This document shows, one piece after another, positions 9,687 to 19,290 of a DNA stretch of 36,335 nucleotides. The stretch's first letter is position 1, and every line of letters begins with the position of its first letter. The notes beneath the pieces were generated by a model. The model made no database searches. It was not told where the DNA came from and was given only the letters and a program-made list of their open reading frames with translations. This stretch comes from Phaeoceros laevis (lineage: Eukaryota; Anthocerotophyta; Anthocerotopsida; Notothyladales), in the NCBI GenBank assembly GCA_049999765.1, contig JBNGIQ010009023.1, positions 18,772 to 55,106 of the forward strand, written 5' to 3'. The position numbers were made by a program, and so were the translations under genes.

Positions 9687-9950
9687 TATTGGCGAAGTTA
9701 GGTTTAGGGCACGGTTTGCTATACACACATATATATAAGTACATGCCGCAACTTGTAGTTAGGTTACTTAACTTATGTAGTCTAAGTATAGTTAGACGGT
9801 TACGACGGTTATTTGTCCTGTGAACTAACAGGTCGTGTGTGCGACCATAATCAAAACAACTCACGCGACACCTTTGCATCGGTGCACACAAACCTGCGTA
9901 GCATCCACATGTTCTCCACTGTGTCTGATTGTTCTACGCTCGTTTAAACA
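9687..9950 (+). repeat. 3' LTR of copia B
   Basis: 264 bp matching 2807-3069 (about 95% by eye), ending TTTAAACA. It is followed by the target duplication TGCAG at 9951-9955. Confidence 0.95.
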
Positions 9951-10829
9951 TGCAGAAGGGTAGGGAGTTGCACTCAAAGATTGTCAAGAGAGGTCTGCTG
10001 GATGCAGTGGTGGGCAGCTGCCTGGTGGACATGTATGCAAAATATGGTGAGCTGGAAGGTGCACGCCAGGTTTTTGGCAGCATAGCCACAAAGGATGTGG
10101 TGACATGGATGCCTTTTGAAGGCGTGTGCAAGCACCGGTGCCTTGCAGAAAGACAGGAAGCTGCACTCAAAGATTGTCAAAAGAGGTCTGCTAGATGATG
10201 TAGTGGTGGCAACTGCCTGGTGGACATGTACGCTAAATGTGGTGAGCTGGAAGGTGCACGCCAGGTTTTGGACAGCATGGCCACAAAGATGTGGTAGCAT
10301 GGACAACGCTGGGTATGCCCAGCAAGGACTCGGCCAAGAGGCGCTTGTTGTTTATGGACATATGGAGGCGGGCCTCAATTTAGCTAACCGTGTTACTTTT
10401 ATTTGCCTCTTAAAGGCGTCTGCAAGCACGGGTGCCTTATAGAAGAGCAGGCAGCTGCACTCAAAGATTCTCAAAAGAGGTCTGCTGGACGATGTAGTGT
10501 TGGGCAACTGCCTAGTGGACATGTATGCAAAATGTGGTGACCTGGAAGGTGCACGCTAGGCTTTTGACAGCATGGCCACAAAGGAGGTGTTGGACATAGA
10601 CAGTGCTGATCACTAGATATGCACAGCAAGGACTCGGCCAAGAGGCGCTTGTTCTATAGGACATATGGAGGAGGCGGGCCTCAATTTGGCTTACGATGTT
10701 ACTGTTGCGTGCCTTCTGAAGGCGTGTGCCAACGCTGATGCCTTGCAGAAGGGCAGACAGCTTCACTCACAGATTGCCAAACAAGGACTGCTGGAGAACG
10801 TAGTGGTGTGTGCAAACACTGGTGCCATA
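9951..10829 (+). pseudogene. PPR pseudogene, tandem repeat tract
   Basis: Four related blocks of a PPR array, each with LLKACASTGALQ, KGRQLHSKIVKRGLLDDVV, CLVDMYAKCGELEGARQ and YAQQGLGQEAL. The LHSK(I/Q) motif recurs near 9970, 10160, 10455 and 10760. Spacings are about 190, 297 and 303 bp; about 300 bp fits a P-L-S type triplet of roughly 100 residues. The first block has lost about 110 bp. Frameshifts (for example after 10200) and stop codons break the frame. No initiator Met, targeting peptide or E/DYW end is visible. Transcription or function is unlikely. Confidence 0.88.
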
Positions 10830-11379
10830 GGGTATTTTTACGCTACACCCATACACTTTTTCAGTGTCCCCCCCTGGCTAAAAGTGTGGTTTCCCTTTTC
10901 ACCCTTAGAATTGGTTATTTGGCTAGGAGATGGTACTTTTTAGATTCACCACATTCTCCTCTACAAGAATATACTAGAATCTTTGAATCTTGTGCACTAC
11001 ACAAGAAGATAGAGCCGTTTTTGTTTGAATTAGGGGGACAACCCCTGAGTACTTGAAGTGGTAAATTGTCAGTTTTGAACACACTACACTCGTTTTTTTA
11101 CCTCCTTTCTAGCACAAATCAATCAAGGTATGGAGAACATAAATAGTACCTATCTAGGATGAAAATAGTAAATGATAGTAAAAAATAAAAATAAAAAATT
11201 GCATAAAATAGAAAAAGAAGGTACTATTAGTAATCCTTTCATCAAGCTCATTTTGAATATATGATTTTTATGTGATTTTTCCATTCACCCTAAAAGATAT
11301 GGCCATTTTTCTCCGGTAAATTTTGTTAGTACCGCCCTAGTACCGCCGCTTTTTATATGGGTGTAGCGTGAAAATACCC
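10830..11379. mobile_element. MITE inserted in the PPR pseudogene
   Basis: 550 bp bounded by 24-bp terminal inverted repeats: left GGGTATTTTTACGCTACACC at 10830 onward, right the reverse complement ending at 11379, with one mismatch. The flanking duplication is CATA (10826-10829 and 11380-11383). Removing the element rejoins PPR sequence in frame (GA-IQRGR). No coding capacity; the interior is AT-rich. The superfamily is not assignable by eye because the duplication length is ambiguous (3-5 bp). Confidence 0.85.
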
Positions 11380-11670
11380 CATACAAAGGGGCAGGTAGCT
11401 GCACTCAAAGAATGCGAGGATCTTGGAATGATGCCTTCGCCACCAACAGATGCTGTCTGGTCAGGATGGTAGGGAGTGGAAAGACCACCACAAATCTCGC
11501 TACCACGATTTCTTGTTTACATTGGAGCGTTGGAGAGCTCAGGATGGAGCTGGAAGGCTTGACTTCAGCAGACAACGCCACATTGCTTGCCTCTTGAAGG
11601 CATGTACAAGTGTTGGTGCTCTACAACAGGGCAGGCATTTGAATTCAGATATGCTGGAGAGAAAAGGGCA
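11380..11670 (+). pseudogene. PPR pseudogene, segment right of the MITE
   Basis: Begins with AIQRGR then QLHSK-type sequence (11384-11410), then diverged sequence, and returns to recognisable PPR: ELRMELEGLTSADNATLLA in one frame, and CLLKACTSVGALQQGRHLNS (about 11588-11650) in another. This shows continued decay of the same array; PPR similarity ends near 11660. Confidence 0.75.
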
Positions 11671-11705
11671 GGTCACACAGTACTGGTAGGTCACACAGTA
11701 CTGGG
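11668..11705. repeat. 18-bp direct duplication
   Basis: AGGTCACACAGTACTGG occurs twice in tandem with a one-base spacer at the end of the PPR relic. Confidence 0.8.
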
Positions 11706-12113
11706 CAATTATCCGGCAGATCATTTACATGCGGATAGGAGCCAGAAACTTCCGGACAAAAAACTCATATATGCGGGCCTCATATGGAAAACCCAATAAG
11801 CTCGCCATATGCTCGCACATTCCCTGCCACAACCATGAACAAAGGCTTGCAGCATTGCAGGGTAACCTTCGTAGCCATCTCAAAATTCACTGCATTTCTC
11901 AATTTCCTGTACATGTCATATTCGGCAGAGGTTGCTTCGACTTATGCCTATGAGCTGATGCACAACAACGCGATACACTTGCCTACTTGGCTACACTTCT
12001 ATTTGGCTTACACTTGTTACTTGGACTGCGTTTGCTACTTAAGCTACACTCTACTCTGCTACTCAATTATGCTATGCACTGCTTCATGCCTTCATGCTCT
12101 GCTTAGCTTTGTC

Positions 12114-12235
12114 GCAAAGAGGCTGCAAGCCCATGACTCAAAGAGACTACATGCCCGGGACACAAAGAGGCTACATGCCCGGGACACAAAGAGGCTACAT
12201 GCCCGGGATGCAAAAGAGGCTACATGCCCATGAAG
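12114..12235 (+). repeat. 24-bp tandem repeat, about five units
   Basis: Unit CAAAGAGGCTACATGCCCGG plus GACA. The two central units are identical and the outer ones diverged. In one frame it reads as repeated RDTKRLHA, the only reason a 149-codon ORF exists at 11784-12233; I do not think that ORF is a gene. Confidence 0.88.
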
Positions 12236-12468
12236 TGGATACAAACATGGCCATACCTTTTACCTTGCTGCTCTCTTATGGCCATCAAACTGTGGTGACC
12301 CTACACAAGTTGACAGAGAAATCGTCCTAACGGTCCCTTATTAGTAAACTTTTCACAAGGTGACGCTTGTCTCTAGATTGATGCCATGCTGCTAATCTTA
12401 CAATCACCAGAAGTTGTGTTCAATGATCCATACCTCCCAGCCCTAGCGAAGGCTAACTGCTGCTGGGA

Positions 12469-12676
12469 AGCACAAATCAGGCAACTCAACTGCTGCCCAG
12501 CACAAATCAAGCAACTCAACTGAAGGCAGTAGCCGCGAGGCTTAGGCCTTCATTAGTGCACATCAAGTGGCAGCGCGCCCGATCCTCATCGTGGAGTCGA
12601 TACGGCGTGGACTTCCCGCTACTACTACTACTACTAACTGTTGCGCAACACAAATCAGGCAACTCAACTACTGCCA
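12469..12676. repeat. three dispersed copies of a 28-bp motif plus CTA microsatellite
   Basis: CACAAATCAGGCAACTCAAC appears at about 12470 and 12649, with a one-base variant at about 12500. A (CTA)6 run lies at 12619-12636 between copies two and three. Confidence 0.75.
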
Positions 12677-14047
12677 ATCTTAGTTACGCCCATGAAGACA
12701 AAAACTGCAACCTCATTGCCGCTTCTTCATAACCTTACACTTTCACAGGCCCCTTACCACTTTAGCAGTCAGATCCGCTAGAAAGGCCTTCACCAAAAGC
12801 ACTTACACATTGTAGCTAATCCTTCAAATCGACATCAACACCGCAGATTACAAAACAAGCGCAAACGAACAACTGTAGGCGCTGAGTAACCAAACCGGGG
12901 CATCGACAGTAATTTATACATGCACCTGCTTTTCATGCTAACAAGCGCATAGCAGTTGCTAACAAGCGCACAACAGTTCACACAAGCTGAAGTCTCATGA
13001 GAATCAACTTGTCAGAGAGCACACAAAACTGAAGCGACACAACTGGCTTACCGTCCTACCCAGTTCACAACTGGCCTACTATCCTATCAACTTCTATGTC
13101 CTATCATGCCTGCTGTGACCAGTCCTTGTTGGGATCGTGCATCCTCATTTTCCTCTGGAAACATCCACATAGCCTCAGATCCAAAGAGGCAGGGTCAAAA
13201 AGCCAGCTTACAACGTATATAGCAAAGTGAAGCTTAAAGCATACCTCTTGACGATGTTGTTCTCAAGGTCGGACTTCAGACCAATGTAGCATTTTCTTCT
13301 TCTTTTGCAGCCTTTGTTCACTATCAACATCATACCTTCTCCTTTTCATGATACCTATGATCTCAGATTCCACTGCCGTAGGCTAGTACCTACCTACAAT
13401 ATTTACAAAGAATCAGAAACAGGACAAACCTTACAGATTTCTTGCAACAATAGGGTATATCCTAGCAACAACTTGAATCACAAGACCAGACAGCAGTCTA
13501 ACTTACAAGCTTCAAACGACCATGTCCAGGCACAGGATATATAAGCCATGACATACTTTATCTGAGCTGGCTGTACCTAAGGAATACAGCTGTCAACAAC
13601 ACACACCACTTTGGATAGCTAAGGTCAAGAGCCTTCTTTGCATATCACAGTCCAGGTTCAATTACCAAATTCCTGTACCTAGTATAGCTCTTGTACAATG
13701 ATCTGCATATCAGATGCCAACCAAGTTGATTTGCCCCACCTTAACTTGTTGCTAGAATGCCTGCCAAAGTCTTTTTATCAGGCTACATACCCTCCTCCTG
13801 CATTTCTCGAAAGTTTGAAGGCTCCTTGACCATTCTTCTTGTTAGGCCTGCAAGTATCCAATAATCTTTCCCAATATGAAAATCCGCCGAGATTCATTAA
13901 AAAAGAAAGAATTGGAAGGGCGGCAACTCGCAGCTTCGTCGTTTGCAGGTTGTTTCAGGTGGTGAACTCCGATTATGTCGAAGAAGTCGAGAGCTGTAGG
14001 TGAGAGTAAATCCAATGTGGTGGCGGCAACCTCCTGACGAGAACTAG

Positions 14048-14246
14048 CAAGTCGTCAGCAAGGAATCATTTGGTATGTATGTGTTCAAAACATACAGCCA
14101 CAATGCCATCAAAAATGTCATTGCCCTGTGCATTGCCTCCGAAGAGGACATGACAGCATGCAACGTTTTTGGCTTTGGCAGGAATGTTAAGACATCGGAT
14201 ATTGAAAGGACGTGTCGCATCGTTTGCAGAATGAAGTCAAAAGACT
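14048..14246 (+). other. exon-like open stretch, unidentified
   Basis: One frame reads SKESFGMYVFKTYSHNAIKN and on through NVFGFGRNVKTSDIERTC to KSKD and TAA. From the Met at about 14075 it would be about 57 aa. Its composition is protein-like, unlike nearby frames. A further Cys-rich stretch (KCPSCQVHV, then CVVC) starts near 14367 in another frame. I cannot assign a family; it may be remnant exons of a host gene or chance. Confidence 0.25.
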
Positions 14247-16658
14247 AAAGCCAAGAATGTCACTCAATCGAGACTGTAGCTACTGCCAGTAGTTCAGGTC
14301 ACGAAAAGCCTTTGTCAAGCCAACACTAACAAGGTACTGCCTCGCGGGCTTGTGCAGGCCTCTACAAAGTGTCCATCATGTCAGGTTCATGTGGTGGGTA
14401 GCGACTGCGTGGTTTGCGTTCCCGCGGCGCGATGTAGACCAAGTGCCTACAGGGCAGAATGCCGCAAGAGCGATTTGTGCAGAATCGCCACCAACCATTT
14501 GCACTGGGCAGGTCCGCTGTGAGACAGCTCATTCAAGAGATATTAGCAAGCTGTAGGCATAGCAATGCCTACAGATGTGAAAAAGAATACTGGACAAAAA
14601 CAACTTGCAGCTCAAGGACCTCTTATTTACTCACTCATCAATTACAAAAGGTAAAGGAGACATCAAACAAGAAATTTTGCTGTTGTTCTATGGCTTTTTA
14701 CTATCTACAAAGTTAAAGTTGCAAGAGGGGCTTGTTGAGCAGCAAACCAAGCTGCACCAAGAGCCTTTTCACGACCATGAAAGAGCATAGAGGTTACCCA
14801 TGCCTCAATCTCTCCTTCATCAGTGCCAAGAGATTTCCTTGCTAGGTTTCTGGAGGGCCCATGGCAGACCTAGTCCATTCATGGCATGTGCAACACTTGT
14901 AAGTAGTAAACATGTCTATTTCCTTACAGCTATTCAACTAATCCAAGCACAGGAAATTCTCAAAGCAAGTACTAAGGTATAGAAACCTGCTCTGCCATCT
15001 TGTGATTGACTGCAAACCCTCACTCCTCTAACTTTGAAACTTGTGTTCCTAAAACAAGGCTGAGCAGTTTTTATGTGTTCAATTTGACAAGGACAGGCAA
15101 GCCTAGTATCAGGTTATGACAAGGGGTAGGACTGATAGTAAGGTATCACAAGGCAGGGCTTAGGACTGGTGACAGGGTTTTTTTGGCGGGCAGCTGTTCA
15201 GAGGTATGTGCTCGACCAGGTTAAAAAAAAGACAAGTTTGAAAACTGTTGAAACAGGCTCAGAACAACGGACTTGGAATGTGACTGTATGGAATGAGATT
15301 AGGTTGAGTGTAGAGTGTATCAGGGAACAAGCACAGGACAGGAGCTGACAGGGTTTTGCAAGGCTCAAAGAGGTGTGGTGTTTAGGTAGGTAGGATAGGC
15401 AAAGTTGTATCAAAAAATCTGTAGGTAAGTAAACACACAAGCTGTTGTGGATTGATAGTTGCAAAAGACCTGAATGTAGGGATCTGGGGAGGACAGTGTG
15501 TGCTCAAGGAGTGCACGCAGGCAAGGGAGTGAGTATTTGGCACAGAAAAGATATTGACTGTATGACAATGGATCGTAAATTGGGCAAAGGGTGAACAAGG
15601 AAAAAAACAGAGAGGGCAGGGGCAGCTGTAGGCAATATGATTAAAGGGCAGGCCAGGAAGGCAAGAGCAAGGACTGAACTACTGAATGAGAATGAGAGCA
15701 GGGGGTGGAAGACCAATGCAGGCAGGACAGGGGCTGGGCGCAAGAACACGAGTGAGAGCAAGAGTAAGGCAGATCACTCGATAGAGAGCTGAGAAACTGG
15801 TGAAGCCCTGGGCTGGGAAGAGGGCAATATGTAGCTAGGAAGAGGGAGAAGCAAAATTATTAGGAGAGAAGGGCGGGAGACTAGGAATAGCATTAGGATT
15901 TGCTATTTTAGATGTAGGGATGCTTGGCAGGTCGATATGATGGAAGAAGAGTTTTTGGCGGCAGTCCTAGCTGGTAGAACTCCAGTCACTGTCCAGCCAT
16001 CTGTAAAGCAGGGTTAAAAATAGTTGCATCGATTTTCCATCTCGCAGGCTGAGCAGCCTTTAGCTCAGAGCAATAATTGCCTTCTCTATTTTTGCCTTGG
16101 TTTGGCCTTGTGTTCCATGATTTTTCTGGCCAGCAAATGAGATATCAAGGCATCAGCTGTTGCACAAGGATTTGAAATCGCAGCTACCAGTTTATAACGT
16201 ACCCTGCATAGTGAATACATAGTAACAGTCTATTGGCACCGTTAGCCCGGTCGGTAGGACACCAGTCTCAGGTCCTTTCCGTTCCCGTTTGTCAAGCACT
16301 ACAGCCCGTTTTTTACCAAATATACGCAGGGGTATCTGCAAACTTGGTACCACCAAGATCTGGGACTCCAAATAATGTTTGCTGTAGGCTCGTGTGTACA
16401 AGGAAGGGCCATGTGTCATGTTTGCCTGAATATAAGCCAAGGCAATTATCAGAAAACATCATGCGCATAAGTCATGAGAGTGTCAACCTAAACTAAATCA
16501 AATTTCAACCAAGTAAACGTCCCAGAGGTAGAACTTGTACCGTAGCACCATCAGATTAAGGCTGGCTACTTTCAAACCAGTAGAATCTTTCTTCTGTTTG
16601 CATCGAAAAAACTCAAGACACACAGCCAAAAAATATATACCCACACCTCACACTGAAA

Positions 16659-16682
16659 GTGTGTGTGTGTGTGCGTGTGTGA
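16659..16682. repeat. GT microsatellite
   Basis: GT dinucleotide run with a single C interruption. Confidence 0.85.
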
Positions 16683-16750
16683 TGTTTGAGGAGGTTAACG
16701 GTCCCATTTAGGGTCCCCCCTTGCCCTTGTTGGGGCACCCGCATGCGGGC

Positions 16751-16817
16751 GGGTACAGGAGTTTTTAGTTTCTGGGTACAGGAGTTTTTAGTTTTTACAG
16801 GAGTTTTTTAGTTTTTG
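16751..16817. repeat. short tandem repeat, three units
   Basis: TACAGGAGTTTTTAGTTT recurs three times with spacers of a few bases. Confidence 0.85.
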
Positions 16818-17158
16818 GTGGTAGGAAGGTTCCCGGCGGGCAAGAAGTGAACTCACAAGAGAGGATATCTAGGTGGCAGGGACCCTCTCGACGAAGGAGT
16901 TGGTGATAGTGTGAAGAGAGAGTAAGGAGTCTACAGCAAAGAGCTGTCTTGTGGAAGCCTTCGGGCTGTAGACTTGGCAGATGTGACAGGTCTTGACGGA
17001 TGTGACAGGTTCTGATAGGTAGAACCTGGGTTTGGTTGTTTGAAGGGTCTTTTGAGTGCACCTTGATCTGATTTAGCTCCATTGGGAGTCTCCAAGGGAA
17101 CGAAACCTCTTATACTACAACGGTACAAGGGGATAAATTCCACCTCCGCGTTACCACA

Positions 17159-17280
17159 CCCAGACTTGACAGCTAGTGACTGCTGCCAGCTCCTGCTCTC
17201 TAGTAACCTGCTGCCCCAAAGTCTTGCCATGCTGCTATCTCTCAGACCTGGCAGCTAGTAACTGCTGCCAATTCCTGCTC
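17159..17280. repeat. 40-bp imperfect direct repeat
   Basis: CAGCTAGTGACTGCTGCCAG with its flanks at 17159-17198 recurs at 17241-17280 with five or six differences. CTGCTGCC also recurs further on. Confidence 0.75.
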
Positions 17281-17510
17281 ATTCTGTACCGAGCTCCTGA
17301 CCTGCTGCCACCTAGTAGCCTCCAGCTACTTATCACTATCTGCTGCACTTTGAAGACTGGTTTAAAAGATCCAAGATTTGCAAATTTTTTGGGAAGGATA
17401 GTCCAACAACGATAATCCAACAAGTACAAGAGGTGGCCTGGAAAACGAGCTGCAATTTTTGATGTAATGTTACATGCTTTCTGAGTGAATCAATCTTGGT
17501 GTTTGTTAGA

Positions 17511-17857
17511 ATTTTTTTTGGAACGTTCGATTTTATTTCTTAAGGTGTATAGCCCAAACCTGTTACACCATTATACCAGGAGGCCGTGAACCCAACGGGA
17601 TTTCTCCATTTGTTCCGAGAGCTCTCCCCGGACAGAGTCATGTAGCCACAAGTAACCACTTCACGTCTAACTCCATGGCAGATATCAGCCGCTACCTAAT
17701 CTTTCCTAGAGATAACCCTTTTTTATCCACGCCTCCAAACTAGTGTCGAGAAATTACGGGGCCCGAGGATGATCCCTTGGGTCCTAAGTGGATCGAACCC
17801 GAGGCCTCTCAATTGGGAGCACCAGGCTCTTACCACTAGGCTATGTCCTTGTGGACA
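17511..17857 (-). mobile_element. tRNA-derived SINE
   Basis: Minus strand, 347 bp. Its head is tRNA-like: box A TAGCCTAGTGGTAAGAGC (17843-17826) and box B GGTTCGATCC (17799-17790), spaced as in a tRNA promoter. The tail is an A-run (T-run on the plus strand at 17512-17519). A perfect 12-bp target duplication GTGTTTGTTAGA lies at 17499-17510 and 17858-17869. This is the signature of an RNA polymerase III-transcribed SINE mobilised by LINE machinery. The family (possibly Au-like) needs a database match. Confidence 0.92.
17790..17843 (-). promoter_or_regulatory. internal Pol III promoter of the SINE
   Basis: Box A at 17843-17826 and box B at 17799-17790 on the minus strand, both close to tRNA consensus. 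Confidence 0.85.
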
Positions 17858-18456
17858 GTGTTTGTTAGATGTCCTCATGTTGCAAGAATGCCGTAGTTGT
17901 AGAAGGACTAACAAGTGGTCAAGTGTCCGGCAATAACTTCACTACAAGAAAAGTGTCACTTTTACAATTCCCCAAAACTACGATAACAACGTCCCTACAA
18001 CGTCTCAGCCGATTATTTACTACGACGCTGTTTCTCATAGTAATCCCGTTGTTATTCGCAGTTGAATATTTTCTTTACAATGCAGAACAACGCTCGTAGT
18101 AACAGCCATTGTAAATGTTTCCTTTCTGTAACAACCATTAACTACGCCACCTATCCAAGGTGAAAGGATAACAACTGTTAACTACGTCCGTTTACCAAGT
18201 TACCAATTTACTAGTTTACCGGTTTACTATTTTACCCGTTTAGGGTTTTCCAATTTACTAGTTTAACTTTTTTTACCTGTTCAGCGGTTCACATAATTGT
18301 TTTAGCCGGTACGGTTTCACGCGCATTCCCTTCGCCTCCCCCGACTTCTATTGATGTGCGACTTGTCAATTTGCCCTTGTCAATGTCAGCTACGCACTCC
18401 CCGGCTCACAAACTCTTACCAGTCCCGAGCGCTGCTACTTTTTAAGAACCCCATGA

Positions 18457-18777
18457 ATGAGTAGGGTACAATTTCGAACAAGGGGAAGCAACTACAGCTG
18501 GAGCTGCAGAGAAAGCTGCACCAGCCCCTTGTGCAGGAGAGAATTCGGTCGGGTGCAAGAGCCTGACCTGCCAACAGCTGCAGCATCAGACAGCAGGTCA
18601 TTCAGACCTCGACGAGGCAATGGTGAACAGCAGAAGACATCACTTGGCAGTGTTTTGGTTGCAAACACTCCCCCTAGCCAAGGGTCTATGGGCGGTGAAA
18701 CATTTGAAGGACTTAGTAGGCAGCAAACGGTGAAGTGCAAGAGGTGGGCAGTGCTGAACCAAAAGAAGAGGGAATAA
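18457..18777 (+). CDS. unassigned ORF in CACTA left arm
   Basis: 106-codon open stretch, Ser/Arg-rich, beginning MSRVQFRTRGSNYSW. No domain recognised. It might be a transposase remnant or captured host sequence. The starting codon and its reality are both doubtful. Confidence 0.2.
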   Translation: MSRVQFRTRGSNYSWSCRESCTSPLCRREFGRVQEPDLPTAAASDSRSFRPRRGNGEQQKTSLGSVLVANTPPSQGSMGGETFEGLSRQQTVKCKRWAVLNQKKRE

Positions 18778-18815
18778 CATCAAAGCAGGTAGAGTATACA
18801 CGTCTAAGTTAGTAC

Positions 18816-19142
18816 ATGGGGTTTGCCATTGGAATTCGTCCATTGTGGAAAGGTGAGAGGGGTGTTCCTCTCCCTCGGGTACTAGCAGCCATACAAGAAG
18901 CTGCCCTAAAGTGTTTAAACCCTATGCTAGCATTTGGTGCCGAGTTAGCATTGAGTGACGATGAATCAGAGAACAAGGGTGATGCGGAGGGAGCTGAGGA
19001 TGAGGGTGCGAAAAGTGAAAACAGGAGGGTTTGGAGGATGCAGAAGCAACGGATGACAAAGATGAATCATCCGAGGATGAAACCGACGATGAATCGGAAG
19101 ATAAAAGTGGCTAGGATGGCCTTTGTAGGAGGTTGTTTATAA
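18816..19142 (+). CDS. unassigned acidic ORF in CACTA left arm
   Basis: ATG-started, 108 codons, MGFAIGIRPLWKGERGVPLP, then an acidic tract ALSDDESENKGDAEGAEDEG. The overlapping frame continues the Asp/Glu richness (SSEDETDDESEDKSG) after about 19035, suggesting a frameshift in a once longer acidic tail. Such tails occur in many nuclear proteins; I cannot assign it. It may be the C-terminus of a decayed element-encoded or captured gene. Confidence 0.35.
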   Translation: MGFAIGIRPLWKGERGVPLPRVLAAIQEAALKCLNPMLAFGAELALSDDESENKGDAEGAEDEGAKSENRRVWRMQKQRMTKMNHPRMKPTMNRKIKVARMAFVGGCL

Positions 19143-19212
19143 GTGTCTCGTCAGCCGTCGTTGCAGACTGAAAACCGAAAAAACAATGAGATGCATAGTA
19201 ATTTCGCAAAGC

Positions 19213-19222
19213 AACTAGTTGT
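19213..19222. repeat. target site duplication of the LINE, left copy
   Basis: AACTAGTTGT, repeated at 33539-33548 after the AAAC tail. Confidence 0.85.
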
Positions 19223-19223
19223 A

Positions 19224-19251
19224 AGGGTTTAGGGTTTAGGGTTTAAGGTTT
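19224..19251 (+). repeat. telomere-like TTTAGGG repeats at the LINE 5' end
   Basis: AGGGTTTAGGGTTTAGGGTT followed by a degenerate unit starts one base after the target duplication. TTTAGGG is the common plant telomere unit. Confidence 0.75.
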
Positions 19252-19290
19252 CATCCTAAGGTTGCGGTTTAAGGTTGCGGATGATGGGGT

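Larger units (their letters stand above)
2807..9950 (+). mobile_element. Ty1/copia retrotransposon B, full length but defective
   Basis: Complete copia structure of 7144 bp: 5' LTR 2807-3069, tRNA-iMet primer site 3070-3081, leader, gag, protease, integrase, RT, RNase H, a 590-bp 3' region, polypurine tract 9678-9686, and 3' LTR 9687-9950. The 5-bp target duplication TGCAG lies at 2802-2806 and 9951-9955. The domain order protease-integrase-RT-RNase H defines copia. It is inactive: gag and pol are out of frame, there are in-frame stops at 6960 and 7893, a frameshift at about 7985-8015, and a solo LTR in RT. It sits inside a PPR pseudogene. Confidence 0.95.
11706..13850. other. non-coding stretch, no recognisable gene
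   Basis: Only short ORFs without domain signatures. It contains a 24-bp tandem array (12114-12235), three copies of a 28-bp CAAATCAGGCAACTCAAC motif (about 12469, 12499, 12648), and a CTA trinucleotide run (12619-12636). Confidence 0.6.
14250..17498. other. non-coding stretch, no recognisable gene
   Basis: No convincing ORF. It holds a purine-rich region on the plus strand (about 15060-15800), a possible tRNA-like A-box stretch (16236-16270), a GT microsatellite (16659-16682), a short tandem repeat (16751-16817), and a 40-bp duplication (17159-17198 and 17241-17280). Confidence 0.6.
17940..19212. other. left arm of the CACTA-like element
   Basis: Terminal repeat, then a subterminal region (17960-18300) with repeated ACTACG-type words and TTTAC-rich direct repeats (about 18190-18265). 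From about 18440 to 19142 a more complex interior follows, containing two unassigned open stretches. Confidence 0.7.

Noticed and set aside
9102-9728. 208-codon antisense frame across the copia B 3' region and LTR
   Set aside because: Some plant elements do carry antisense ORFs, but this one has no ATG near its start (the first codon is GTG; the next Met is more than half way through), no domain, and rests on GC-rich simple sequence.
11784-12233. 149-codon ORF with RDTKRLHA repeats
   Set aside because: Its length comes from the 24-bp tandem repeat, which has no stop in this frame; the rest is Tyr/Leu/Cys-rich without family resemblance.
15198-15761. Minus-strand Leu/Ser/Pro-rich ORFs
   Set aside because: They arise from a purine-rich plus strand; no conserved motif or consistent frame.
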